Positions 9,841-21,148 of a DNA stretch of 64,000 nt are shown here, in pieces (positions within the stretch are counted from its first letter, which is position 1; each line of letters starts with the position of its first letter). The notes under the pieces are model-generated. The model did no database searches. It was not told the DNA's origin and was given only the letters and a program-made list of their open reading frames with translations. Position numbers and translations under genes: made by a program. This DNA is from Epithemia pelagica (taxonomy: Eukaryota > Bacillariophyta > Bacillariophyceae > Surirellales > Surirellaceae): positions 2,852,001-2,916,000 of the forward strand of contig OX337237.1 in the NCBI GenBank assembly GCA_946965045.2, given 5' to 3'.

Positions 9841-10447
9841 TCCCGTTTGTTCCATACTAGAGATTGGGAAACCATACTCTATTGTTTCATAATACGTATT
9901 TTGTATTAATATCGATCCTTTGTCGAAGAAGTTCTTGGTCTTGTCCTCTGGGTATTGCTAGCGGATATGGGACTCACGGGTAGTTACCGGAAGTTGCTGT
10001 CTTGTCGACAGGGGCTTTTCTTTCGTCGGGATGCGATGCACTCTTGGCCGTACTCTCTAACTAAGATCTCCGGTACATAGCACAAAGAGTGTCCATAGCT
10101 TTTTAACAACGATCCATCTCCACGGACAACAACAATTCTGGGGGACCGACACTTTCCATCGGGTGTGAATGAATATCAATTATGTAAAACTCATTCTTGT
10201 AAGCACTCCATTTCAATGGGGTGTGGTACAACCAACAGAAAGGATTCTTCTTTTGTTGTGTCAGTAGACAGATCTTTTTGGCGCTACTGTGACAGTTGAC
10301 CATGATGCTCTGAGACGAGGACCGCATCATCATTCCTAAAACAGAAACAACAGACACTGCCAGATTATCCCCGCGAGACAAACGAGAAGATCCTCCCGTG
10401 CTGATCGTTGCTGCGAAAGACACCACTGCCTCCAGATCGAGAGGACA
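9841..10447. other. Intergenic between transposon and metalloprotease gene
   Basis: No supported gene. The region holds the presumed promoter of the gene at 10448 and the outer end of the candidate transposon. I see no clear terminal inverted repeat. Confidence 0.4.
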
Positions 10448-12403
10448 ATGACCAGCCAAAGCAGTGTGACAACCACATCGTCGGATGGATGGTTCTGGCC
10501 AGTCGGCCATGTCCAAAAAAGGATAATCATGGAGGATCCACGAGTCGTCTGGACTCGACAGGGTGGACGACCACAAGACGTGGTAGTTCTACCACCCACC
10601 AATATGGATCATCCCTCCGTAACAACAACGAATGTTCCTTCCAAAAGGGAGTCCCCAACAACAAGCACCACCACTCTTCCATCCAACCATCGTTTGGGTC
10701 GAATATGGTCCGCCGAAGAAGCGATCCAAGCCTGGTGTCGGCAACAATCCGGCCAAACACATGAAGACGAAGACGACCAGCAGAATGATGCACACAATGA
10801 CCCGGAAACGACCAGCGAGGACAACGACGACCATGACAACAACAACATGGAGCTCAAGTCTCTCGACACGAGTTCACCTGCACGATTGCGGTTGGTCTTT
10901 TGCAATGCCAGTCCCACGCACGAGTTGGTCTATTCGTGGATTACTCCGAATGGTACCCTGCGAGGATTTCGACCCTTGCCACCCACTCCTCGAGGCGGCA
11001 ATCCGGTGGTGCAGTGGCTGGCCACCCACTTTCAACCACACAAGAAACAACAACAACAGAGAATGGATCAGGGTGTCGTGGAACGATCCTTTGTCGGACA
11101 TGCCTTTGTGTTTGGCATGGTTCCATCCGCGGATCTGGAGCAGCCAACCAAGAAGAAGAAGAAGAAAACCACAAAACGTCGAACTACCACCAAGGCTCAT
11201 TTGAAAAATTTGCGAGACCTCAAAGATATTGTGGTCCTGGGAGCCTATCGACCCGAACGAACGACGCTTCCCTCCCTCAAACGACAACGAGTCGAACAAG
11301 AGGACGACAACGAGGACGAGAATGATGGCAATCACAGTGTGGATAGTAGTGACAGTGATGAGGATGAATTTGCGACCCATGTCATTACATTGCACCCTCC
11401 TCCCTCTCCCGAAAAGTGCTGCTGTGATGGCGATGGTGGCCTTCGTTCTTCCCCAACAAACAATCGTGAAATGCTCCAACAAGAACCAAGCACTGTTGCA
11501 GCCCATTCATCAACCGATGGGAATGCCGATTGGATGTATTATCCCATGGATTCGTCCTGGACGATTGAGGTCGAGTCCGTCACCTATTCGACGGCCGGAC
11601 AACGGCGTCGCTTGTGGCTGGATACGACTCAAACCAAACGCTATCGGAAAACAACCTTGGGAAAGGAAGAATGGCCCGTCTATATTGATGAAGACTGTTA
11701 CAACAAGCAATCGAACGACGACTCGACCCAAGAATGGCTCGACATGTTGGCCAGTGATTTGGATTTTGCCTTGCACCATATACCAGAGCATGCCAAGGCA
11801 CTGCTGAAATCGCATCCCTGTTGTTTTTGGATCAACCAGTCCTTTGAGTATGGACCCAAACAGGCACCAGAAGAATTGACACACATGTGTTTTCATCCCG
11901 GCAAGGATTGGTTGCGCAATCATGGCATGCATGAGCAAAAGTGTCATTGTGTTGAAGTGTACAATCTCCAAGAATATTGTGGCACGGATCGCGATTATTG
12001 GGGACCGGGTGGTGTCTTGATTCATGAATTGTCCCATGCCTATCATTACCTCTGTTTGCCGGATGGATACGACAATGCCGACATTCAAACTTGTTATCAA
12101 CACGCCATGGACCAAGGCTTGTACGATAAAGTGGCGGTCCATGGTCCACAAGGACCGACGGCACGAGCCTATGCCTGTACCAATGCCATGGAATACTTTG
12201 CCGAATTGTCCACTGCCTTTTTGGGTGGCATTCCGCCACAAACGAATCATGGTACAGAGACGACGAGAGAACAACAACAACAAGATGAAGATGAGGAGGA
12301 AGAAGAATACAACAAGTGGTATCCCTTCAATCGATCTCAACTCAAGACTCATGATCCTCGAGCCTATGAAATGTTGCAAAAGATTTGGAAAGTCGAGTGT
12401 TAG
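10448..12403 (+). CDS. Zinc metalloprotease (lethal-factor-fold type) with VHL-beta-like N-terminal domain
   Basis: ATG at 10448, 651 residues. About residues 146-262 read LRLVFCNASP, SWITPNGTLRGFRPLPP, then RSFVGHAFVFG, the strand pattern of the von Hippel-Lindau beta domain (compare its N-S-x, W-x-x-x-G and GH-x-W signatures), interrupted by lysine- and threonine-rich insertions. An acidic spacer follows (about 280-310). The C-terminal part has HELSHAYHY at 526-534, then NAMEYFAEL with the likely third zinc ligand (Glu582 or Glu586), and a closing WYPFNRSQLKTHDP. Known: this HExxH...YFAEL...PFNR order occurs in con-13-like and ATLF-type zincins. Inferred: a secreted or intracellular endopeptidase; I see no signal peptide. 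Tail-to-tail with the TLDc gene. The VHL call is a motif match by eye and needs structural confirmation. Confidence 0.7.
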   Translation: MTSQSSVTTTSSDGWFWPVGHVQKRIIMEDPRVVWTRQGGRPQDVVVLPPTNMDHPSVTTTNVPSKRESPTTSTTTLPSNHRLGRIWSAEEAIQAWCRQQSGQTHEDEDDQQNDAHNDPETTSEDNDDHDNNNMELKSLDTSSPARLRLVFCNASPTHELVYSWITPNGTLRGFRPLPPTPRGGNPVVQWLATHFQPHKKQQQQRMDQGVVERSFVGHAFVFGMVPSADLEQPTKKKKKKTTKRRTTTKAHLKNLRDLKDIVVLGAYRPERTTLPSLKRQRVEQEDDNEDENDGNHSVDSSDSDEDEFATHVITLHPPPSPEKCCCDGDGGLRSSPTNNREMLQQEPSTVAAHSSTDGNADWMYYPMDSSWTIEVESVTYSTAGQRRRLWLDTTQTKRYRKTTLGKEEWPVYIDEDCYNKQSNDDSTQEWLDMLASDLDFALHHIPEHAKALLKSHPCCFWINQSFEYGPKQAPEELTHMCFHPGKDWLRNHGMHEQKCHCVEVYNLQEYCGTDRDYWGPGGVLIHELSHAYHYLCLPDGYDNADIQTCYQHAMDQGLYDKVAVHGPQGPTARAYACTNAMEYFAELSTAFLGGIPPQTNHGTETTREQQQQDEDEEEEEYNKWYPFNRSQLKTHDPRAYEMLQKIWKVEC

Positions 12404-12746
12404 ACGGAGAGGGAGCGCGCGCTGTATATGATGATTAATCTCATAAACATGAGAGCAGGTGCATCCAAAGTGGCAACATGGGATGAATTTTGTATGAACT
12501 CGGATTGATCTATCCAGTTCTAGGATGCCTTCAGCTGCAAACGCTTTCTATACATATAAAACATGTACCATATTATACTATTCGCTTAGAATTCAAAACA
12601 TTCTCTGTTGGTACAGAAGAAAAAAATCATGGTGGTGCACATGCAGAAAGTCATGTAAGAATCTTTGGAAGAAACTCGGTTTTCGCGTTGGACCTTTATT
12701 CATTTGAGTGTTCTCCTTCACTGTTCGTTGATGCTGTTGCCGATTA
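12404..12746. other. Shared 3' region of two convergent genes
   Basis: 343 bases between the stop codons of the metalloprotease and the TLDc gene. AT-rich stretches could hold polyadenylation signals for both transcripts, which may overlap. No coding sequence supported. Confidence 0.4.
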
Positions 12747-14681
12747 TTATTGTTGTTGTTTCTCCGTGGCGGCAACATGACTGGGCGCCTTTCCCTCGAC
12801 GTAATAATCCGACTCTTGGTCTCCCACGACAAAGGCGGCCCGACCACGAGCTTGTGTCCGATGATCAAACAAGGCACTGGTCGTATAGGTGGAGGTTAAG
12901 TCGTCGACAAATTGCGTTCGATCCACGTGCGCCCACGACAAGCGATGACCTTCTTGGACATCCAAGGCCAATTGTCCGGCGGCGCGTTGCGCATAAAAGA
13001 CAGCGTCTTCGGGAGTTTGCGTCGTCGATGGTGAAGTGGTTGTTGCCGCAGTCGTAGCCGTGTCGTCCAGAGTCACTGTGGAGGAGAAGGAGGAGGACGA
13101 CGAAGATTGTGCCGGTACTATGGCATAGACATCGATCCATTCCACATCAAACATGACATGAGCTGGATCGTCGTTGCTGTTGATTGTGGATTCAGTGCTG
13201 TTCTGCTTGATGGAACGTACCGGTACCAAGGGACCCGACGCAAAGGATTGATCTGTCAGGACGGCAGTACACTCTTGCAGAGATTCGGTCACGTGCAATC
13301 GTGGGAATTCGGGACGCAAACCACCCACGGCCAAACCACCTTGATTCTGGTTGTCCTTGGCAGAAGAAGAAGAAGACAAGCATTGAATTTGAGGATGCGG
13401 TTGCCCGACCGTAGAAGTTGTCGATTCCTCAAAGGTTCGTGCAAACATGTGCCATTCGGGAGTAAGGGTACACAAAAAGGCATCATTGAGGTCTGACGCT
13501 TCATCTTGGTCGTTGCACCGATGACCATGCCATTTTCCATTTGAGCGCCAAGGTGCTTGTGTATAATACGCAAAAACAACAGGTTCTGCAGTGTTTTCAG
13601 TATCATCGGTTTGGGGTTGCACACCAAAAATGAGTAGCGTGGGTCCGACATAACCCAAGAGGGCTTGTTCTAGGGTGCAAAACGACAAACCATGTTGACA
13701 ACTGGAATAGAGAGCATACCAATGTGAGTTCAAAGGACCCAACATGGCGGCCAAGGGTGTCCTATACGACAAGGATGACGATGAGGAGGAAAAGGGGAGT
13801 GCCATGTCCCATTCACGTGGTTGTCGCACTTGAGGCCACGTCCAAGGAGGACATGCTTGAGAGCCCTTCCAAAGGCTCTGTTCAGCATGCGCATCGGTTG
13901 TGGTAAACCACAATTGAGCAAAGAGTGTGGGAACAATGGTATAGATCCAAGGAGCACATTCGGTCAACCATTGGTTCCATGTCGTCCAGGAAACATTGGT
14001 GTCGTGATGATTGTGTTCCTGGGCCATGAGTTGCAAGGATGCTTCCCATGAAGAAGGTACTGTTGTTCCTTTTTGGTTGGTGGCGTCGGATCCCTTTCTC
14101 TCGAGACACTGCAAGAGGGAAACTAGTGTTTGCAAGAGTTCAGTTTGCTTCTGGTTGTTGTTCTCGGAGGAATGATGATGATAGAACAAGGCTCGATGGA
14201 CAAAGGAAGTAGTGTTGCCTCTTCGTCCCAATAAGGAGACGGCAGCTTCCAAAAAGACAGCCAAGGACTGCAACTCATTAGTGTCCTCAAAGCCCATGAC
14301 AAAGACAGTTCGCATTGCCCAGAGAAGCATGTTTTGGACGGTCAGCATCACATTCTCATCCTCCTTGGAACACAACAAGGCTGTAGGGTCCGATTCTGCA
14401 ATCAACCACCATAATTCTGGCCCTTGTCGCTCTTGTGATGACAAGAATGTGGAATGTTCTTGATAAAAGTGGACGAGTCGTTCCAATTCCCAGGCCGTCA
14501 AGGGAAACCGATCCAACAAGCGTTCGCGAACGACTGGTGTCAATAAAAATTGACTCTGGTCGTTCTTCTGGTTGGATTGGTCGTTGTTGGACTGGAGTTG
14601 TGGTGGTGAGGAGTGGTCTTCTTTTTTTTCTTCCATGGTTGGTACATCTGTTGGATGACTTGTCGTCGTCGTCGTCGTCAT
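12747..14681 (-). CDS. TLDc-domain protein
   Basis: ATG at 14681, 644 residues. The N-terminus is low-complexity (Thr run, then Glu/Lys/Gln/Asn). A helical region of about 250 residues follows. The TLDc domain spans about 315-520: NSHWYALYSSCQHGLSF, then LGYVGPTLLIFG, VVFAYYTQAPW, DAFLCTLTPEW, GLAVGG and the closing EWIDVYAI. Known: TLDc proteins (OXR1/NCOA7, mEAK7, yeast Rtc5/Oxr1) act in oxidative-stress resistance, several by binding the vacuolar proton pump. Which subfamily this belongs to cannot be said from the sequence; the long helical N-terminal part resembles the Rtc5/mEAK7 layout more than OXR1. Serine runs in the domain loops are longer than usual. The frame is intact. Confidence 0.7.
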   Translation of the reverse strand: MTTTTTTSHPTDVPTMEEKKEDHSSPPQLQSNNDQSNQKNDQSQFLLTPVVRERLLDRFPLTAWELERLVHFYQEHSTFLSSQERQGPELWWLIAESDPTALLCSKEDENVMLTVQNMLLWAMRTVFVMGFEDTNELQSLAVFLEAAVSLLGRRGNTTSFVHRALFYHHHSSENNNQKQTELLQTLVSLLQCLERKGSDATNQKGTTVPSSWEASLQLMAQEHNHHDTNVSWTTWNQWLTECAPWIYTIVPTLFAQLWFTTTDAHAEQSLWKGSQACPPWTWPQVRQPREWDMALPFSSSSSSLSYRTPLAAMLGPLNSHWYALYSSCQHGLSFCTLEQALLGYVGPTLLIFGVQPQTDDTENTAEPVVFAYYTQAPWRSNGKWHGHRCNDQDEASDLNDAFLCTLTPEWHMFARTFEESTTSTVGQPHPQIQCLSSSSSAKDNQNQGGLAVGGLRPEFPRLHVTESLQECTAVLTDQSFASGPLVPVRSIKQNSTESTINSNDDPAHVMFDVEWIDVYAIVPAQSSSSSSFSSTVTLDDTATTAATTTSPSTTQTPEDAVFYAQRAAGQLALDVQEGHRLSWAHVDRTQFVDDLTSTYTTSALFDHRTQARGRAAFVVGDQESDYYVEGKAPSHVAATEKQQQ

Positions 14682-15179
14682 GACTGTTGTTTCTCAGAGT
14701 TGCGGGTCGTCCGAATGTTTTCGAACAGAACGTCAAAGTTGTTTCGTTGTTTGTTTCGGTTGAGTTTTAGTTTTTGTGAGTGTACGGATGAAGGACAAAG
14801 GGATCTGTGTGTGTGTGTGTGTCGACGTTTTGTGGCGCGCTCTCTCTCTCACTTTTTGGTGGGTGTCACGATCGATCGGCTTTGTGTCAACTCTCCCAAA
14901 CGAGAACCCGTGGTTGTGTGATTCGTTCTTCCAACGACAATGACAAGAGGAGAACGACACAATCTGTCAGTCAATCTTGCAAGGTGGTTCTGTTCAACTG
15001 ATGCAAGTTCCAAGTGGTGAATGGGATCCTTCTCGTTGTTGTGTTGCGGCACTTCACATATCACATATATAGAGTATGAGTATGTAATAAACCCGAACAC
15101 TACGATCTACCATAGTCTCTCCGTTATACCTAGAGGGTTAACATAGTATTAATAATTCCCGGTGTCGCAATAGTAGCAC
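14682..15179. other. Upstream region of the TLDc gene, with short GT repeat
   Basis: A GT dinucleotide run of about 8-9 units lies near 14806-14823. The region probably contains the TLDc promoter (minus strand). No supported coding sequence. Confidence 0.45.
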
Positions 15180-15351
15180 TGTCTTATTTTGCCTGTGGGG
15201 GCAAAATCCCACTATCGTAACAACATCCTTACAGATAAAAAGAAAATTATACTACGTTCAAGCAGAGGCAAGAAAGTAACCATGTAAGCGGTAAAATCAG
15301 CTTCCGTGGGTCTTGGATGCCCGTGATCAAGCTAACAGCCGGAATAAGACA
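15180..15351 (-). repeat. LTR (3' LTR), 172 bp
   Basis: Base-for-base identical by eye to 20655-20826. Ends form the inverted pair TGTCTTATT / AATAAGACA. Confidence 0.9.
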
Positions 15352-16089
15352 GTCCCCGCAAGTCGATTTCCGACTTGGAATGAAGGCTGTGGCATGAGGA
15401 ACATATTCAAGCCAAAGTCCCCATGGGTCCATGGCGGATAAATGCATGAAACCCATTCCTCACTCATTCATGCTCGTTGCAATTTGATGTCATTCTTGTG
15501 TTCGGGACGGTCCTCCACCTTGCTGTCTCTCCCTATCTGACAATGGCGCTCGAGATAGCCTTGTCGCAAGACACTGTTCCATAGTGTGACACCTGTTTCT
15601 TTCAACCCTGCTCCTTTTAATACCCAACAGGCACCCCATGACCAGAATGAGCGCAAAACTTGTTGTCCGGTCGCCATTCAATGTATTTGCCCCAGCAGAT
15701 AGATAGATACATGATCCTGCACGAGTCTGTTGGCGCTTCCACGTCGTAAGCTGAGTCCAAGTGAATGTTTACAGAATATACCATTCCCTGCGTCCAGAAA
15801 GTACTCCTTCTCGCCCCGTCTGCGCAAGTGATAAATGCTATGTAATCCAGATGCACCATTTCTCATCATCGCAACTCCCCAACTATTCCACAGCTTTGCT
15901 GTACGGATAATTCCTTGTTCTCTCTACCACATATCATATCTCTCTTAATTTTCCTCCCAGCAATGAAGGAAGTATCCCACAACGTTTGCTACCACACATT
16001 TTCACCCCCCATTACTAAGAGCGACCATGTTTTGATAACTTGTCCCATGCCCCGTGGTTCACAACAACTCATGAATCAGACATCGTGTC

Positions 16090-16275
16090 CCGATGTCCCC
16101 GTCTTTCTTGGTCGATATGAGGAGTGCACTGTCCCCGTCTTCTTTGATTATATTCACACTGCTTTCCAAACACTGTCCCCGTCTTCTTCGATTATATTCA
16201 CGCTGCTTTCCAAACTGTGAGGTCCCCGTCCTTTTTGCTGCAATTGAGGTCCCCGTCCTTTTGCTGCAATTTCCA
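16090..16275 (+). repeat. Cluster of GTCCCCGTC-containing repeats
   Basis: TCCCCGTC recurs at about 16096, 16132, 16182, 16224 and 16251, with longer matching contexts: GATTATATTCAC-GCTTTCCAAAC occurs twice and TTTTGCTGCAATT twice. Another TCCCCGTC occurs near 19066. This is internal repetition of the non-coding LTR element interior. Confidence 0.6.
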
Positions 16276-19200
16276 TTTCATCCTAAGCTCAGACTGTCAT
16301 CATTTGTCATTTTCTGTAAGTCAAAAGTTACAAGGTTTCTCCCATACACCAATCATTCCCAATTCTGTGGTTCGACTCCTCTTCGACCTCTCCCAGCGTG
16401 GTGTGACCTTTTCCAGTTCCGATTCATATTTGACCAACTTCTACCGTCTCCATACACTCCTTACCTGACAATGTCCTTAACTGGCCATGCAGATCATTTC
16501 CATTTCATTTCAGGCCCTCTCGGATGGCTAAGTATGATCGTCGTCCTATTCTTGCACCTGTCTCATGGGCCTGTCCTCCTGACAACAACCCCTCTCGTAG
16601 CAAACAAGGAGACTCCCCCTTGGCAGACACGAACAAAACTCTGTCTGCATGTACAGAGAGCAACCCATACGTAGCCTCCTACCCAAAGTGTACCTCTCTC
16701 CAGTTTATGTTCGCCTGGGCAACCTCCTCAGGGATTATGTTGCTTCCTCCAGAACAAAGGATCCGGCAACCTTTCCTCCGATCTCTAGGGCATTTTTGCT
16801 TCCTGTCGTTTGGCTGCACTTGGCCAGTAGTGTCATTTCTGTCTCACCTCCAGTCTGTTTGCGGCTCTACCAAGGTCTCTCCTTTCCTGCACACAAAACT
16901 CCAGAACGGTTCCACTGATGTCATCAACCAACCACACCACTGTCCCGACGAACAAGACACATTTCCTTTGCGTTTAACACATTACCTTTGCGTTTGACAC
17001 ATTACCTTTGCGTTTGCAGTACTCATGTCCTAGCCTTGGGCTACTCAACAAAAATTGGCATTTGGAGGTACCTTTACCATTTCCTCGTCCATGGACGAAG
17101 TCTACGACGACACTTTCTTCCGCGCGGCCGTGGTTTCCATTTCCGACGTTGATGTTAGTGGTGACTTTGATTCATTGTGTCAACACATTTGTGCGATTTA
17201 GTGTGACGGTGCAGTTTTTCCCTCTTGGTGAGTTTGAGTCCACATCCGTTTCTTCACAATCTCCCAACAAGAATCCGTCTTTGGTTCAAAGTCTCATTGA
17301 CACACCAGGCATTCCGTCGTCCAAACCTAGCACCAATCCCACCACCAGTCCGTCGTCTCCCACGGCGACAACATCTCATGTACGGCCCAGTCAACGCAAA
17401 GCTCTTTTTCCTTACCCAACTTCTCAACCAAGGTATTGTCCCCGTCCTCTGACCATGAAAGCCAGAGCTAGCATGGGAAGAGGAATGTAAGCAACCAGGT
17501 CTTGCCCCCCATTTTTTTTTCCATAAGATCGTGGGTATTCCTTTCACGTGTTTTGTTTTGTTCCCTTTTGTGGGCGGTCCGATGTATATTCTTCTGATGT
17601 CTTTCCTAGTTCATCCAAATGACCTTGAACTTCCATCATAGTAACGAGACGCGAATCCAATCCCCACTTCTGAACACTGTCTTATTCCAATGTTCCACGT
17701 CCATAGCCCACAATTCACCACTGCTGCAATACTTCTTGTCCCTTACCAGGCCAATGCGTCTCTTGACCTCATACTTCAATTCGTCCCCGCGCATATCGTC
17801 TCCGCGCATACCACAGCGACTCTCTCTCTCTCTCTCTCTCTCTCTTTTCCAGCCAAAACTCGTCCATGATACTTTAACCTTCCGTGGTGGCGCGAGAGGC
17901 TTCGCATTCCAACTCTTCCTGATTTCAGCCATTCGTGAACTGTCATTGGACGTACGAGAAGAGACAGTATCCAATCCTGTTCCATCTCCATTGTAAACCC
18001 CTCACGAATGTACAACTTCTCTCCCGTGTACTGTGTGGACCCCACAAAATCTCCTGACACAGACTTTCCACCATTTGTGGCTATGGTCTTACCTGAGACA
18101 AGTGTTGCATTTGTGGTTCCGCTGCCATACCTCAACAGGGATCATTTCCTTTTAACATTCACGACTCTATACAATCTCTCCAAGGTTGCAAGCCTACAGT
18201 GCAAAGACACAGTTCGCTGTTTCACCTGACCCAAGCCTACGCCAGATAGGAGCAATCCGCCATCATACTCCAATAGCTCCAAGAGCACCCTGACCCGACC
18301 AGATCTCCATGGTAGGGTCACTCGCCGCTCCTTTCGTAATCTTCGCCTGTGCATCCCCACACCATTTCTCTGTGCTACAGGCACGGGTGGCTCATCAGCA
18401 CATGTTTTGTCTGGATCCGCTATCCTCATACTCATCAACTTCCGGCATCTCTTCCATGACCATCTCTCCATATTCCTCTCATCGGATGGGACGATTCCTG
18501 TTAGTCCCCGCTTTTCCCTCTTCTTTTTCCACGTCCACCAAATATCCTGGTCCACTTCCATTATCTTCCACGAAATTCTTGCCATCAGCCGAGTTAGTTG
18601 GCTACTTCGTCTTTTGCATACCGAGTAAAAGTGTTCCCAGGATCCGTAGTGGCCCTTCTTTCGAATGGCAGAGCAATCACTTCAAGTGTCCGTGATTTTG
18701 TACTCTCAATGAGGGCAGACTGTTTCTATGGCCCACTTCTCCAGTAGGCCCACTCCTCATGCGGGCCCAGGATCCACAAGTGATTGTCAACCTTTGGAGA
18801 GGAGTGTAGATAATTCAAGTACACACGCAACGGAACAACCCAAGGCGACCAACGATTCGACTGACTTGACGAAATGGATGGATCAGAGAGAGGTAGGAGC
18901 TTTCGTCACGGGGCAGATCGTGACAGTTGCTTTTCCGCCATTGTCCGAGCCCTGCCAAACGTCCTTGGGAACTAGCATATCACAATAGGGAGCTTATCTC
19001 CCGTCGTCAACGTTTCTGTCTGGTTTCTTTTGGCCAATAACCAGGGTTGCTGCTGCCTATTTTGTCCCCGTCCTCCAACCATGGCTCTTGCGGAGCTATG
19101 GGAGGAGGAACCTTCTACTCCACGAGGTCCTCATTCCCATGTCGATGACCCAACCAGTCTTTCCTTGTCATTTCATACCAAATGCAGAGCAGTCTCCAGC

Positions 19201-19564
19201 CAACTTTTGCATCCAAAACGATGTCCCATTAAAGATCCTGTGGTTGATACATGCTTGGCAGCCCCAATGCTTCATCCCTTCATAACCCAGCGTTCTGATC
19301 CCAATTCGGCTACAAATCCCAGTCGATACTCCGACTCCCTGATGATGCAGATTCCTTGTCCGTTGCCAATTGATGTATTGCTCCAATGCAGGGGCACGAT
19401 CTGTTATGCCACACGTCATTTCCATTACTTCCGACACTGCATTGCCGCAAAATTTCCACATCCAACTCCCTACGAATAAATCCTTTTCACGAGAACTTGA
19501 ATTCCTAACAACTGGGGTTATTCCTTTTGTCAATAGAGCTCTTCCTCAATGCCCAATCCGGTGA

Positions 19565-19700
19565 CACCTGTACCATGGGTGCCACTATCACGCCCGGATG
19601 CACCCCTATCCACCAGTGGCACCTGTACCTTAGGTGCCACCATGACTCCCAACTCCCAGATGCATCCTTATCCGGTGACACCTGTACCTTGGGTGCCACC
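19565..19700 (+). repeat. Three copies of ACCTGTACC..GGTGCCAC
   Basis: The 20-base unit ACCTGTACCTTGGGTGCCAC (with one or two changes per copy) occurs at 19565, 19621 and 19680, each followed by a TCCCAGATGCA-like stretch. Each unit is partly self-complementary (GGTACAGGT against ACCTTGGGT is imperfect). It lies in the non-coding LTR element. Confidence 0.65.
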
Positions 19701-20654
19701 ATCTCCCAGATGCACCACACGGTGCACCCATCCCAACAGCCATTCCCCCTGCAACTATCCCGTTGCAGTTCCCATCCCAGTATTAGATGAACCTTCCGGG
19801 TGCTTCCCAACCAGCGGTGATACCCAAGGCTGTGGGATTTCCGCTTCGACTCCCTCCACTACCTGTGGGTACTTAAATTGGTAGCGGCTTCCACTTCCTC
19901 TTCAACTTCCTCCACTACCTGTAGGTACTTGAATTTGGTAGCAGCTTCCGCTTCCCATTTGTGTTTCCACTTCCGCTCCTTGTTTTAACTTCCACTTCCG
20001 CTCCCATTCGATGTACTGTGCTGTTCCTTTCCTAATTCTGCGTCCTTCATGGATACTTGTATATCTGCTTCGGCTTCCACAGCTTCTGCTCACACAACTT
20101 CTGTAACTCCCTCCATTTCTGTAGCTCCTACAATTCCCATTACTTCCAGTTTATATCAGTCATTGTTGTCAATGACAAATAGTGATTCTTTGAGGTCTCT
20201 GTTTCGTCGTTTTCAAGCACATCGACTGCTTCCCTTGCACTTTCTTGGCTAGCTCTCGCTGAAGCTCTTTCCCATCTATTATTTCTTGCCTCTTTCTGCC
20301 TCGAATGACGCGATGTAGCTTCTTCCTGCTCTTGTTGTCGTGGGTACAGGTACTCAAAGCAAATGACACTCCCACAAATCGCTGCATTCAAGCTTTTCCC
20401 TACACTACCAGCTCCATTACGGAACCACCAGTACTTCCACCAGTGCCGACATCACTGGGGCAACTCCGTTTCCCTTTCCTTCAGGCTTCCGATCTCACTC
20501 CCGTACTGGTTCCCCCCGCTGGGACAGCGGTTCCCTTAGTAATTACTGTTTCCGGTCGGCTATTCCCATTTCAACACGCTTCGTTCCTTGTAGCATTCCA
20601 TTCCTGGTGTTCGCTCGCTTCGCCATCTTTCTATACTTCTTGGGTCTGATAAAC

Positions 20655-20826
20655 TGTCTTATTTTGCCTGTGGGGGCAAAATCCCACTATCGTAACAACA
20701 TCCTTACAGATAAAAAGAAAATTATACTACGTTCAAGCAGAGGCAAGAAAGTAACCATGTAAGCGGTAAAATCAGCTTCCGTGGGTCTTGGATGCCCGTG
20801 ATCAAGCTAACAGCCGGAATAAGACA
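20655..20826 (-). repeat. LTR (5' LTR), 172 bp
   Basis: Identical to 15180-15351. On the minus strand it is followed by GTTTATCAGACC, the probable primer-binding site. Confidence 0.9.
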
Positions 20827-21148
20827 GCACCCCCCCTAGCATAAAAAAATTCTGCCTACAAGCCCACTCCGACCAAAAAACCAGGGACATGCGCACCTCA
20901 ACCGACCACGCGTTCTCATGTGACGACCCGGCGCTATTAAGTAGTGGATTTCTTATTTCTGTCGTCGGCATACCGCATCTTATACGACTGAGTCCAAGGA
21001 CATATCCTAATTCTTGTTCGGTAATAGAGATTTCTCGGAAGCAACATCCAAGGATGCATACCATTCATTCGTCTCAATGACAATGGTACCGAACAAGTCT
21101 TTGTCTTCTTAGTTAGACAGCCATTATCCGGAGAATCCAACAGTCAGG

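Larger units (their letters stand above)
15180..20826 (-). mobile_element. Non-autonomous LTR retrotransposon (large, non-coding interior), minus strand
   Basis: Two identical 172-bp LTRs (15180-15351 and 20655-20826) begin TGTCTTATT and end AATAAGACA, and are flanked by GCAC on both sides (15176-15179 and 20827-20830), a 4-bp target duplication. Orientation: reading the minus strand, the sequence just inside the right LTR is GTTTATCAGACC, close to the initiator-Met primer site, and the sequence just before the left LTR is TTGCGGGGAC, a short purine tract. The 5.3-kb interior has no frame longer than about 200 residues and no protease, integrase, RT or RNase H motif I can defend. It resembles a large retrotransposon derivative that moves with enzymes from another element. 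Perfect LTR identity says the insertion is young. Confidence 0.8.

Noticed and set aside
14806-14823. GT dinucleotide run upstream of the TLDc gene.
   Set aside because: Ordinary short microsatellite; no sign of function.
15617-15859. Minus-strand frame with HLDSAYDVEAPT, which faintly recalls an RNase H segment of a retrotransposon near the 3' LTR.
   Set aside because: Only a few residues fit and the frame breaks soon on both sides; too weak to call a pol remnant.
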